From an uncultured bacterium (lineage in GTDB: Bacteria; Patescibacteriota; Minisyncoccia; Phycocordibacterales; PALSA-1337), in NCBI GenBank assembly GCA_903868845.1, contig CAIPWS010000131.1, positions 1 through 10,135 of the forward strand: a stretch of 10,135 bases of DNA, in the 5' to 3' direction. Below are positions 1-6,312 of the stretch, in pieces (the first letter of the stretch is position 1; each line of letters opens with the position of its first letter). The notes under the pieces were generated by a model. That model was given only the letters and a program-made list of their open reading frames with translations, had not been told where the DNA came from and did not search any database. The position numbers were made by a program, and so were the translations under genes.

Positions 1-1
1 C

Positions 2-922
2 ATAATCGGTGTAAGTAATACTGATTCTGAATTATCAAGAAGCATTCTCATGGCAAATATTAGTGTTATCTTCATAAGTATCTTTAATTACCATTGTGTT
101 CTTGCAATTCTCAATAGAGACAAGAGGTTAAAATATTTCTTATATATTGTGTATGCTTGTGGTATTACATTATCTATATATTACATATTGAATCCTGATA
201 CTTTTCTTCTTTTATCTGTGCCTAAAATGTATTTTCCAAATTATTATGTTTTGGGTTCACTTAATTGGATAGAGAAAATATTTTTTCAGGGTTTGTTGCC
301 AGTCATGTTTATATATGAACTTGTTTTATCATATATCACCACGACTAATTTGTCTGAAAGAAACAGACATAGGTACCTATTAATCGGCTTAATTTCCGGC
401 TGGATTTTTGGATCAATACTTACATTTCTTTGCTACAACATCCCAGTCGACCCGATGTACGGCATATTCTTCCCTATCTTGTTCTGTGTACCATTCACTT
501 ATGCTGTGGTGAACCACGACTTGTTGGACATACGCATTGTGGCGAAGCGAGCATTTTACTATGGTGCACTGGTGGCAATATGTGCAGTTATTTTGATTTT
601 CATGAATTTCCTAAACAAGTGGGCGGAGGAGATAATCCCAGGAATACCTATGTATGTTGTTCCACTACTATCGTCATTCTTCGCTGTGGCTGTTGGTATC
701 GCTGTCTGGAGAAGGGTTCGTGAGGGTGACGCATTGAAGTATGAATTTATCACGAAGACTATGCATGAACTGCGCACACCGCTCACACATATCAAGTTGG
801 CCGCGGACGAACTAGAGGAAAGTCACTTGGACACCAAACAAAAATCATCACTCGATCACATAGAGAAAGCTAGTGATAAACTGATAGAGCTAACTGATCT
901 TGTTAGGAATTCAACAAAATAA
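2..922 (+). CDS. Membrane sensor histidine kinase lacking the ATPase domain (5' end outside window)
   Basis: The reading frame is open from base 2, so the gene probably starts upstream; the first in-window ATG is at 50. Numbering from that ATG, hydrophobic segments lie at about 5-18, 28-46, 78-97, 108-128, 137-153, 170-188 and 202-219. The YAVVNHDLLDIRIVAKRA stretch (151-168) resembles the end of the 7TM sensor module of histidine kinases. A HisKA domain follows: MHELRTPLTHIK with phosphoacceptor His239, then a second helix ending at Lys290. The protein stops there, so the N, G1 and G2 ATP-binding boxes are absent. It cannot autophosphorylate by itself as written; it may be a degraded kinase or a phosphoacceptor served by another kinase, which is inference. 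The architecture matches the kinase at 4639-6312. GC content steps from about 27% (61-360) to about 43% (421-660) within the frame. The stop lies 15 bp from the convergent rhuM stop. Confidence 0.8.
   Translation: MIGVSNTDSELSRSILMANISVIFISIFNYHCVLAILNRDKRLKYFLYIVYACGITLSIYYILNPDTFLLLSVPKMYFPNYYVLGSLNWIEKIFFQGLLPVMFIYELVLSYITTTNLSERNRHRYLLIGLISGWIFGSILTFLCYNIPVDPMYGIFFPILFCVPFTYAVVNHDLLDIRIVAKRAFYYGALVAICAVILIFMNFLNKWAEEIIPGIPMYVVPLLSSFFAVAVGIAVWRRVREGDALKYEFITKTMHELRTPLTHIKLAADELEESHLDTKQKSSLDHIEKASDKLIELTDLVRNSTK
894..909 (+). repeat. Left copy of 16-bp direct repeat (kinase 3' end)
   Basis: CTGATCTTGTTAGGAA is present here and again, identically and in the same orientation, at 1996-2011. 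Here it lies inside the last codons of the truncated kinase and encodes part of ELTDLVRN. The two copies bracket the rhuM gene, about 1.1 kb apart. Confidence 0.75.
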
Positions 923-937
923 CTTTGATTCTATATA

Positions 938-1927
938 TTATTTGCCATCTTTGTTCTTTTTCTGCGACTTCAAAATCTTCTTCACTTCACGATCGAAATC
1001 CGATATATAATCCTTATCCTGCATTTGACGGTATTTCTCATACTCCTTGAGTGCCCGCTTCTCCGCCTGTTTCGCAGACACAGAACCTGCTGTATGCAAT
1101 AAATTCTTTTCTGAAACTTTCAAAAATTCATCCAATTTGTCGATCCAGTCTCGCATCTTCATGAGACGGCCGCTACTAGCCTGCAACTCTGCAAAATCGA
1201 TATAAAGTGAGACTATCAGATTTAGTTGATTTATCTCCTTTTCAGTCAAATAGTTTTTTGCGACCACAATATCGCTCGTTGTAATGTAATCTCCCTTGAA
1301 ACTGGTAAGACCCATAAGCGGCTTTTTATTGTCAGCTCGCTTCGCTATAATCTCTGCTGCGGTGTGTCCATGAACAGCAAAATGCATTTTATTTTGAACT
1401 GTAGCAAAGAATTTTTGTGTAAGTTCTGCATCAACCTTATAATCAATACCAGTCGAGTAAATATCAGTAATTTTCTGATAAAACATCCGCTCACTACTAC
1501 GGATATCCCTGACTCGCTGTAGCAATTCCTGAAAATAGCGCGCTCTGCCACCACCCTGTTTAAGGCGCTCATCATCCATTGTAAAACCCTTAACCAGATA
1601 CTCTCGCAGCTTCTCAGTCGCCCATTTGCGAAATTGAGTACCCCTATTCGAACGCACGCGATAACCAACTGCTAAGACAGTATCTAGATTGTAATGATTT
1701 GTCTCATATTCCTTACCATCCGCGGCAGTTATTCGTAAATTCCTAATAACTGAAATTTCGTCCAGCTCACCAGTATTAAAGATATTCTTAAGATGTTCAT
1801 TTACAGTTGGCACGCTTACATCAAAAAGTTCTGCAATAAGCTTCTGTGTCAGCCAAACATTTTCATCTTCGATCCTGACACGGATCTTCTGCTCATCACC
1901 GGCTATATTGTAGATAGCTATTTTCAT
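938..1927 (-). CDS. rhuM: RhuM-family protein (Virulence_RhuM)
   Basis: This 329-residue protein has the usual full length and layout of the RhuM family (named after a Salmonella pathogenicity-island gene). Visible landmarks are an N-terminal helix-turn-helix-like segment (26-47, WLTQKLIAELFDVSVPTVNEH), the hallmark NLDTVLAVGYRVRSNRGTQF and RKWA block (80-103), a conserved HGHTAAEIIAKRAD (186-199) and MGLTS (205-209), and a Lys-rich C-terminus. Its biochemical function is not established; the N-terminal half recalls DNA-binding phage antirepressor-like proteins, which fits its common occurrence on mobile DNA. The only plausible start is the ATG at 1927, preceded by TATAAA (1930-1935) and a 9-bp dyad. 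It runs convergent to the truncated kinase. A 16-bp direct repeat lies just outside both ends, suggesting it arrived as an insert. No integrase or transposase accompanies it. Confidence 0.88.
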   Translation of the reverse strand: MKIAIYNIAGDEQKIRVRIEDENVWLTQKLIAELFDVSVPTVNEHLKNIFNTGELDEISVIRNLRITAADGKEYETNHYNLDTVLAVGYRVRSNRGTQFRKWATEKLREYLVKGFTMDDERLKQGGGRARYFQELLQRVRDIRSSERMFYQKITDIYSTGIDYKVDAELTQKFFATVQNKMHFAVHGHTAAEIIAKRADNKKPLMGLTSFKGDYITTSDIVVAKNYLTEKEINQLNLIVSLYIDFAELQASSGRLMKMRDWIDKLDEFLKVSEKNLLHTAGSVSAKQAEKRALKEYEKYRQMQDKDYISDFDREVKKILKSQKKNKDGK

Positions 1928-1929
1928 AA

Positions 1930-1960
1930 TTTATAGTGAAACTCTATCACTTTTCACTAT
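1930..1960 (-). promoter_or_regulatory. rhuM promoter region with 9-bp dyad (possible operator)
   Basis: On the minus strand TATAAA (1935-1930) stands 2 nt before the rhuM ATG. It overlaps a perfect inverted repeat, ATAGTGAAA (1933-1941) and TTTCACTAT (1952-1960), with a 10-bp spacer. The arms cover the -10 and the region just upstream, where a dimeric repressor would block transcription. Since RhuM has an HTH-like N-terminus, autoregulation is possible but inferred. The -10 is unusually close to the ATG, so the true transcription start is uncertain. Confidence 0.45.
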
Positions 1961-1982
1961 GTTTTCCAACAAGAACTATTAG

Positions 1983-2027
1983 CCACTTGAGTTATCTGAT
2001 CTTGTTAGGAAGACTTCAAAGACCTGA
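1983..2027 (+). pseudogene. Remnant of a kinase 3' end (PLELSDLVRKTSKT-stop)
   Basis: In one frame these bases read PLELSDLVRKTSKT followed by TGA at 2025-2027, with a TAG just before at 1980-1982. The reading closely matches the end of the truncated kinase, LIELTDLVRNSTK. Differences such as cta/tta and act/tct are silent or conservative, as expected of related coding DNA. It includes the right copy of the 16-bp direct repeat. It is best explained as the original or duplicated 3' end of the kinase, separated from the gene body by the rhuM segment. Confidence 0.5.
1996..2011 (+). repeat. Right copy of 16-bp direct repeat
   Basis: Identical to 894-909 and in the same orientation. Beyond the exact 16 bp, similarity extends leftward with the same codon phase (gag-tta-tct here, gag-cta-act there). 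Confidence 0.75.
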
Positions 2028-2043
2028 CCATAAATGCTATAAT
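2015..2043 (+). promoter_or_regulatory. Extended -10 promoter for the 2050 gene, leaderless
   Basis: TGCTATAAT (2035-2043) is a perfect TATAAT with the extended TGn element. TTCAAA at 2015-2020 is a 4/6 -35 with a 17-bp spacer. The expected transcription start falls at about 2049-2051, on the ATG at 2050, so the mRNA would be leaderless. The -35 overlaps the kinase 3'-end remnant. Confidence 0.7.
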
Positions 2044-2049
2044 TTGACC

Positions 2050-2472
2050 ATGAATACAACACAAGTTCTATGGCTAGTGGTTTACGTATTATTATTTGTC
2101 GGACCGGCAATTTACCAAAGATATCACTATAAGCTTGACCCGGAATATTTCTACAAACTCGGACTAAGAAAGAAAACTGGCTTACAGATACACCACGCTC
2201 ACTGGGGTTTGGGTTGGATTTTCTTGGCAACTATACTGATGATACTTCAGACATTGAATGTCATAAACATCGCCTCTTTCTGGTTCCTCATACCTTCCGC
2301 ACTTGGTTGGGGACTTTTCTTCGATGAGATCATTCCTCACCTACGCATGCCTGGAGATGACCGTGACCTAGAATTGAAAGTCTACGTGGAAGCAGGTCCA
2401 GCAACAATAAAGTTGATCTCATACATCGCTATAGCTATAGTAGTCGTCACTCTCTGTATCAAGCTCCTCTAG
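2050..2472 (+). CDS. Small four-helix membrane protein with His/Asp motifs, function unknown
   Basis: I do not recognise the family. The 140-residue product has hydrophobic segments at about 6-22, 52-68, 73-91 and 118-138. Two polar clusters stand out next to the membrane segments: IHHAHWGLGW (47-56) just before the second helix, and FDEIIPHLRMPGDDRDLE (91-108) just after the third. Paired His-x-His and Asp/Glu/His clusters facing each other suggest a metal site, possibly catalytic, but this is inference. An in-frame GTG at 1936 would give a longer protein, but the extended -10 at 2035-2043 and the hydrophilic, non-membrane extension favour the ATG at 2050. The last 14 bases overlap the 3' end of the convergent plsC-like gene. 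Confidence 0.75.
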   Translation: MNTTQVLWLVVYVLLFVGPAIYQRYHYKLDPEYFYKLGLRKKTGLQIHHAHWGLGWIFLATILMILQTLNVINIASFWFLIPSALGWGLFFDEIIPHLRMPGDDRDLELKVYVEAGPATIKLISYIAIAIVVVTLCIKLL

Positions 2473-3106
2473 TGTAAAGATTTGAAATAGAATTGTACAA
2501 AACCTGAGTTGTCTCATCCTCAGTCAAATTTTCTGGTATCCACAACACTTCACCTATAGTCGCAGTCAATATTTTTTTTGCTCTTCCCTCTTCACCACTT
2601 ATTCTGAAAGACACTGGCAAAACTGGAACTTTCGTTCTTTGAATAAGTACAGACGCACCTCTTTTGAATGGAGCGATCGTATCCTTCTTCACTATTTTTC
2701 CTTCAGGATATATAACCACATTTCCTCCACCAAGAATGATGTCAGTTGCTGTCTTAAGATTTGCCTCAAGACCAAGTCCAGGTACAACTACGAATACACC
2801 GAACAATGTGTAGATGACTTTGATAAAGCCGATCTTCGTCAAGAAGTTGAGGTGTTTGTAATCGAACTTATCCACAGCCATGAAGCGAAGTGGTAGATGT
2901 GATGTCCAAGCTCCGAGCACAAGTCGGAAGAAGAAACTGTCGTAAGAAGCCACATGGTTCGAGACGATCATAAAAGGACTCCTAACCTTCTTGAGATTTT
3001 CGCGTCCAGATATTCTTACTTTGTAAAGTGAATGAAAAAATACATATGCTAGTGGCCAAGTCAAAAACTGAGTGAAACCGGAGAAATATTTCTTGAAGGT
3101 TTGCAT
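2459..3106 (-). CDS. plsC: 1-acyl-sn-glycerol-3-phosphate acyltransferase family protein (PlsC-like)
   Basis: At 215 residues it has the usual size for this family, which transfers a fatty acyl group to lysophosphatidic acid at the inner membrane to make phosphatidic acid. The catalytic NHX4D motif is seen as NHVASYD (Asn50, His51, Asp56). YPEGK (133-137) is the glycerophosphate-binding EGT block with Thr replaced by Lys, followed by FKRGA (147-151) and VPVLPV (160-165). The usual Arg-containing motif between these blocks is not clear (GVFVVVPG, 103-110), so substrate preference is uncertain. A hydrophobic N-terminal stretch (about 9-28) may anchor it to the membrane. The ATG at 3106 lies 6 bp after the aspS stop, so the two probably share one mRNA; no Shine-Dalgarno site is visible in the gap. 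Confidence 0.86.
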   Translation of the reverse strand: MQTFKKYFSGFTQFLTWPLAYVFFHSLYKVRISGRENLKKVRSPFMIVSNHVASYDSFFFRLVLGAWTSHLPLRFMAVDKFDYKHLNFLTKIGFIKVIYTLFGVFVVVPGLGLEANLKTATDIILGGGNVVIYPEGKIVKKDTIAPFKRGASVLIQRTKVPVLPVSFRISGEEGRAKKILTATIGEVLWIPENLTEDETTQVLYNSISNLYTRGA

Positions 3107-3112
3107 ATATAT

Positions 3113-4576
3113 TTACTTCGCCAGTCTGATCCCCAACTCCCTCAACTGTTCAAGACTTACTTCCGAAGGCGAATCCATCATCAGGTCCTTGCCTTCACCA
3201 TTTTTTGCAAAAGGAATAACTTCACGAATATTTGGTTCATTTTGGAGTAACATCATCAGACGATCGAAGCCGAACGCCAAACCACCGTGTGGAGGTGTAC
3301 CAGACGCCAACGCCTTCAACATATGACCAAAGTTCTTCTCTATACGTTCTGGTGCATAACCCATGATCTCGAAGACCTTCTTCAAACCTTCAGGTGTATG
3401 GTTACGTATACCGCCACCACCTATCTCGTAACCATTGAGTACAATATCGTACTGAGCAGCGACTATGCCACCAATATTATTCTTGGCAAGTAAATCTGGC
3501 ATATACTCTGGCTTTGGTGCAGAAAATGGGTTGTGTGTAAATGTCCAGCCGCCAGTCCCACCACCAGTGTCACCATTTCCTCCCTTTTCAGCCTTTTCGA
3601 AGAATGGAAAATCTATAACCCAGCAAAAAGCCAAAAGATTTGGATCATTCTTGTCAGTACGTATGTCAGGCTTATCATTGCCATACTTTTTCATAGCTTC
3701 GTCATATGACAAACGTGGAAATGGAATTTGCTGAATCTTCTTCTCAGGATACAGAGTCTGCACAAGACCTATGAGCAGCTTTTCATTTACAGCCATAACA
3801 TCCTCTTGAACGACAAAGCTCATCTCAATATCCACTTGAGTGAACTCTGGCTGACGATCTCCGCGAGAATCTTCATCTCTGAAACATCTAGCTATCTGGA
3901 AATATTTCTCAAAGCCGCCAGACATGATGAGCTGCTTATACTGTTGAGGTGACTGTGGCAAAGCATAGAACTTTCCCTGATCTAGTCTGGAAGGAACTAT
4001 GTAGTCACGTGAACCTTCTGGAGTTGACTTGGTCATATTTGGTGTCTCAACCTCAAAGAAACCTTCTTTGGAATAGAAATCACGAATATACTGAAGTGTC
4101 TTGTGTCTATTTATGATATTCTTTTGCATTCTTGGACGGCGCAAATCGAGATATCTATATTTGAGACGTACATCTTCACCTATTTCTTTTCCTTCACTGC
4201 CGACATCAAATGGTGGAGTCTCCGCTTCATTCAAAACAACAATATCGAGCACCTCGAGTTCTATGTCACCATTTTGTTTATCCTTCTGAACTGCTCTGTC
4301 TGGGCGCTTATTTACTTTTCCTTTTACAGCGACGACCCATTCTGTACGAACTTTGGATCCGACGTCATGTAGGTTTGCACTTTGAGATCCGGGTATGCCT
4401 TCTGCTACTGGAGTTTTTGGCTTCGGAAGTACGACTCCTTGAACTTTTCCTGTAACATCACGAAAATCGAAGAAAATCATTTTTCCTTGGTCGCGACGGA
4501 CATCTATCCAGCCTTTTATAATCACCTCTTCGCCAATATGTTGGCTCAAATCCTTTATATATATACGTGTTTGCAT
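3113..4576 (-). CDS. aspS: Aspartyl-tRNA synthetase, bacterial type, without the GAD domain
   Basis: This class II synthetase charges tRNA-Asp with aspartate in the cytoplasm. It has the N-terminal OB-fold anticodon-binding domain (about 1-118), the flipping-loop block TPEGSRDYIVPSR (185-197), QSPQQYKQ (208-215), motif 2 CFRDEDSRGDRQPEFTQ (231-247) and motif 3 GGLAFGFDRLMMLL (431-444). At 487 residues it is about 100 shorter than typical bacterial AspRS (about 590). The missing part is the GAD insertion between motifs 2 and 3: after KPDIR (302-306) the chain passes almost at once to the core strand CWVIDFPFFE (318-327). A Gly-rich insert (331-343) precedes THNPFSAP. Whether it discriminates tRNA-Asp from tRNA-Asn cannot be judged here. 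The ATG at 4576 sits 8 nt from a -10, implying a nearly leaderless mRNA. It is the first gene of an aspS-plsC unit and is divergent from the kinase at 4639. Confidence 0.96.
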   Translation of the reverse strand: MQTRIYIKDLSQHIGEEVIIKGWIDVRRDQGKMIFFDFRDVTGKVQGVVLPKPKTPVAEGIPGSQSANLHDVGSKVRTEWVVAVKGKVNKRPDRAVQKDKQNGDIELEVLDIVVLNEAETPPFDVGSEGKEIGEDVRLKYRYLDLRRPRMQKNIINRHKTLQYIRDFYSKEGFFEVETPNMTKSTPEGSRDYIVPSRLDQGKFYALPQSPQQYKQLIMSGGFEKYFQIARCFRDEDSRGDRQPEFTQVDIEMSFVVQEDVMAVNEKLLIGLVQTLYPEKKIQQIPFPRLSYDEAMKKYGNDKPDIRTDKNDPNLLAFCWVIDFPFFEKAEKGGNGDTGGGTGGWTFTHNPFSAPKPEYMPDLLAKNNIGGIVAAQYDIVLNGYEIGGGGIRNHTPEGLKKVFEIMGYAPERIEKNFGHMLKALASGTPPHGGLAFGFDRLMMLLQNEPNIREVIPFAKNGEGKDLMMDSPSEVSLEQLRELGIRLAK

Positions 4577-4584
4577 CGCAATAA

Positions 4585-4613
4585 AGTATATACCCTATCT
4601 ATCGACCGTGCAA
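4585..4613 (-). promoter_or_regulatory. aspS-plsC promoter
   Basis: Minus strand: TATACT (4590-4585) with a 17-bp spacer from TTGCAC (4613-4608, matching TTG of the -35). The -10 ends 8 nt before the aspS ATG, so the transcript should begin at or one base before the start codon. It shares a 62-bp intergenic region with the divergent kinase promoter. Confidence 0.55.
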
Positions 4614-4615
4614 AT

Positions 4616-4624
4616 TGTTATAAT
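4616..4624 (+). promoter_or_regulatory. Extended -10 promoter of the sensor kinase
   Basis: TGTTATAAT gives a perfect TATAAT plus the TGn extension. No good -35 is seen. It ends 14 nt before the ATG at 4639, predicting a leader of about 7 nt with no Shine-Dalgarno site. It lies back to back with the aspS promoter. Confidence 0.6.
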
Positions 4625-4638
4625 CATTTGGTAAATCT

Positions 4639-6312
4639 ATGACAATTAACGCCTTTTCCATACCCATCTGGATAACAGCGATATTGGTCACGAGTCTTGC
4701 GACAGTGACATATTGGGGCAGTAAAAAACTCTCTTCGAAGACATTCGCATTTACTATGTATGCGGTGGCTATATATACTGGCGGGTCAGCTTTCTTTCTC
4801 TTTCAAGATAACTACCAATGGGAAATAATCGGCATAAGGGCTGTTGTTTTTTCCGGCATCATCATCGCCACTCTTATTTATCTTTTTACAAAAGCAATCT
4901 CTACAGAAACTCGTCCTAGTGGTGGCATGATATTCTTATTGCTTCTCCTTATCGCCGGATCTTTCTATTCCATATTCTTCTCAAACTATATAGTCGGCGA
5001 TCCTATAGCGCTCAAAAATATTCCTTCTGGGATATTGTGGGGTTGGCACTATGGTCAATATTACATCATATACATAGCAATAATTTTGCTCCTTTATATA
5101 TCTGGAGCAAAAATACTTCTTTCGACATACAAAAAAAGTACCGATAGTACAGTTCGAGGAAATCTTATCTTGAACCTTTTGGGTCTTGTCATCGGTGTTG
5201 TGTCACCAATGATATTTCTAAATATTTTGCCTCAAAATGGAAACTTCGACTTGATATGGCTAGGACATACAACAAGTATAGTCTGGGTGTCGATCATTTC
5301 ATTTTCTCTATTTAAATTTAATAAAATGAGTGTACGCATAGTCATTACTGAGGTATTGGTTATCGCCATGTCTATAGCCGCTTTCACAAATATCTTTATA
5401 GGTGATTTCCTAGGAATGGCTGGCAAAATATTTATTTTCTTGTCCTTCTCAATTCTAGGTATATACCTCATAAGAAGTTCTATAAGTGAGTCTGAACAAA
5501 AAGAAAAATTGGCAGACCTAAATATTCATCTGCAACAGAAGGTGGAGGAACAGACGCGTGAAATACGTGCTTCATATCAGGTTGAACGTAATGCACGTCT
5601 AGAACTTGAAAAGGTTGATGAAGCCAAGAACCAGTTTATTCTCATCACTCAACACCACCTTCGAACTCCTATAACGAGTATTAAATGGCAACTAGAAGCT
5701 ATCATGAGTGATACTTATGGTGTAGTTTCGCCTGAACTCAAAAAAGCTATGGGCGATATGGGTGAATCTGTCGGCAGACTAAATCACCTCATAGATAGTC
5801 TGCTCAGTATTTCTGCTCTTCGATCTGGTATTGAGACTTTGAAGAAATCCTCTGTCAGCATAAAAACTATTGTTGACGATATAGTAAATGAGCTCAACAA
5901 AGATATTGGTCGCAAGCATATAAAAGTGGAGGTTGCGGATACTCAAGGTTCTTGGCCACAGGTCGCCGTAGACAAGGATCGTATGCGTGAAGCACTTTTC
6001 GTCATCATAGAAAATGCAGTCAGATACAACGTAGAAAATGGTTTTGTCAGGATAGCAGGAAGAGCTACTGAAAATTCTTTTGAACTTGTCGTAGAAAATA
6101 GTGGTTCAGAGCTTTCATCTGAAGATAGAAGTAAGATTTTTGCCGAGCTCTTCTACAGAAGTAGCCAGGCGCAGACTTCCCACCCAACAGGCGTTGGTAT
6201 AGGTCTTTCAATGGCTCAAGCTATCATAGAGGCACACAAAGGTACTATTTCCCTCAGTTCAAGAAAGGATAAGGATGGTGGTGTTAAGGTTGTGGTGACG
6301 TTGCCTTATTAG
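4639..6312 (+). CDS. Membrane-bound sensor histidine kinase, full length
   Basis: This 557-residue kinase has about nine hydrophobic segments (roughly 8-26, 36-54, 63-85, 97-115, 140-162, 175-197, 206-225, 231-253, 258-278), consistent with a 7TM-type sensor module plus two extra helices. A charged, probably coiled-coil linker follows (283-330). The HisKA domain has QHHLRTPITSIKW (338-350): His339 is the expected phosphoacceptor, and the usual next Glu is His340. The HATPase domain shows the N box IIENAVRYN (456-464), a divergent G1 box ENSGSEL (486-492, in place of DxGxG) and a good G2 box GVGIGLSMAQAII (518-530). Loss of the G1 Asp (Asn here) may affect ATP binding, though some active kinases carry similar N-S/T-G variants. 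The signal sensed is unknown. The stop overlaps the convergent valS stop by 4 nt. A possible partner is the receiver at 8628-9017. Confidence 0.92.
   Translation: MTINAFSIPIWITAILVTSLATVTYWGSKKLSSKTFAFTMYAVAIYTGGSAFFLFQDNYQWEIIGIRAVVFSGIIIATLIYLFTKAISTETRPSGGMIFLLLLLIAGSFYSIFFSNYIVGDPIALKNIPSGILWGWHYGQYYIIYIAIILLLYISGAKILLSTYKKSTDSTVRGNLILNLLGLVIGVVSPMIFLNILPQNGNFDLIWLGHTTSIVWVSIISFSLFKFNKMSVRIVITEVLVIAMSIAAFTNIFIGDFLGMAGKIFIFLSFSILGIYLIRSSISESEQKEKLADLNIHLQQKVEEQTREIRASYQVERNARLELEKVDEAKNQFILITQHHLRTPITSIKWQLEAIMSDTYGVVSPELKKAMGDMGESVGRLNHLIDSLLSISALRSGIETLKKSSVSIKTIVDDIVNELNKDIGRKHIKVEVADTQGSWPQVAVDKDRMREALFVIIENAVRYNVENGFVRIAGRATENSFELVVENSGSELSSEDRSKIFAELFYRSSQAQTSHPTGVGIGLSMAQAIIEAHKGTISLSSRKDKDGGVKVVVTLPY

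Noticed and set aside
430..723. Alternative + frame of 97 residues inside the left-edge kinase
   Set aside because: The kinase frame carries recognisable HisKA and membrane segments over the same bases; the alternative is Cys-rich and resembles nothing known.
938..1927. Complete insertion sequence carrying rhuM
   Set aside because: There is no transposase or integrase and no terminal inverted repeat at the segment ends; only direct repeats derived from coding sequence are present.
1936..2049. Longer start (GTG at 1936) for the membrane protein gene
   Set aside because: The extension overlaps the rhuM dyad, the kinase remnant and the strong extended -10, and it has no membrane-like or conserved look.
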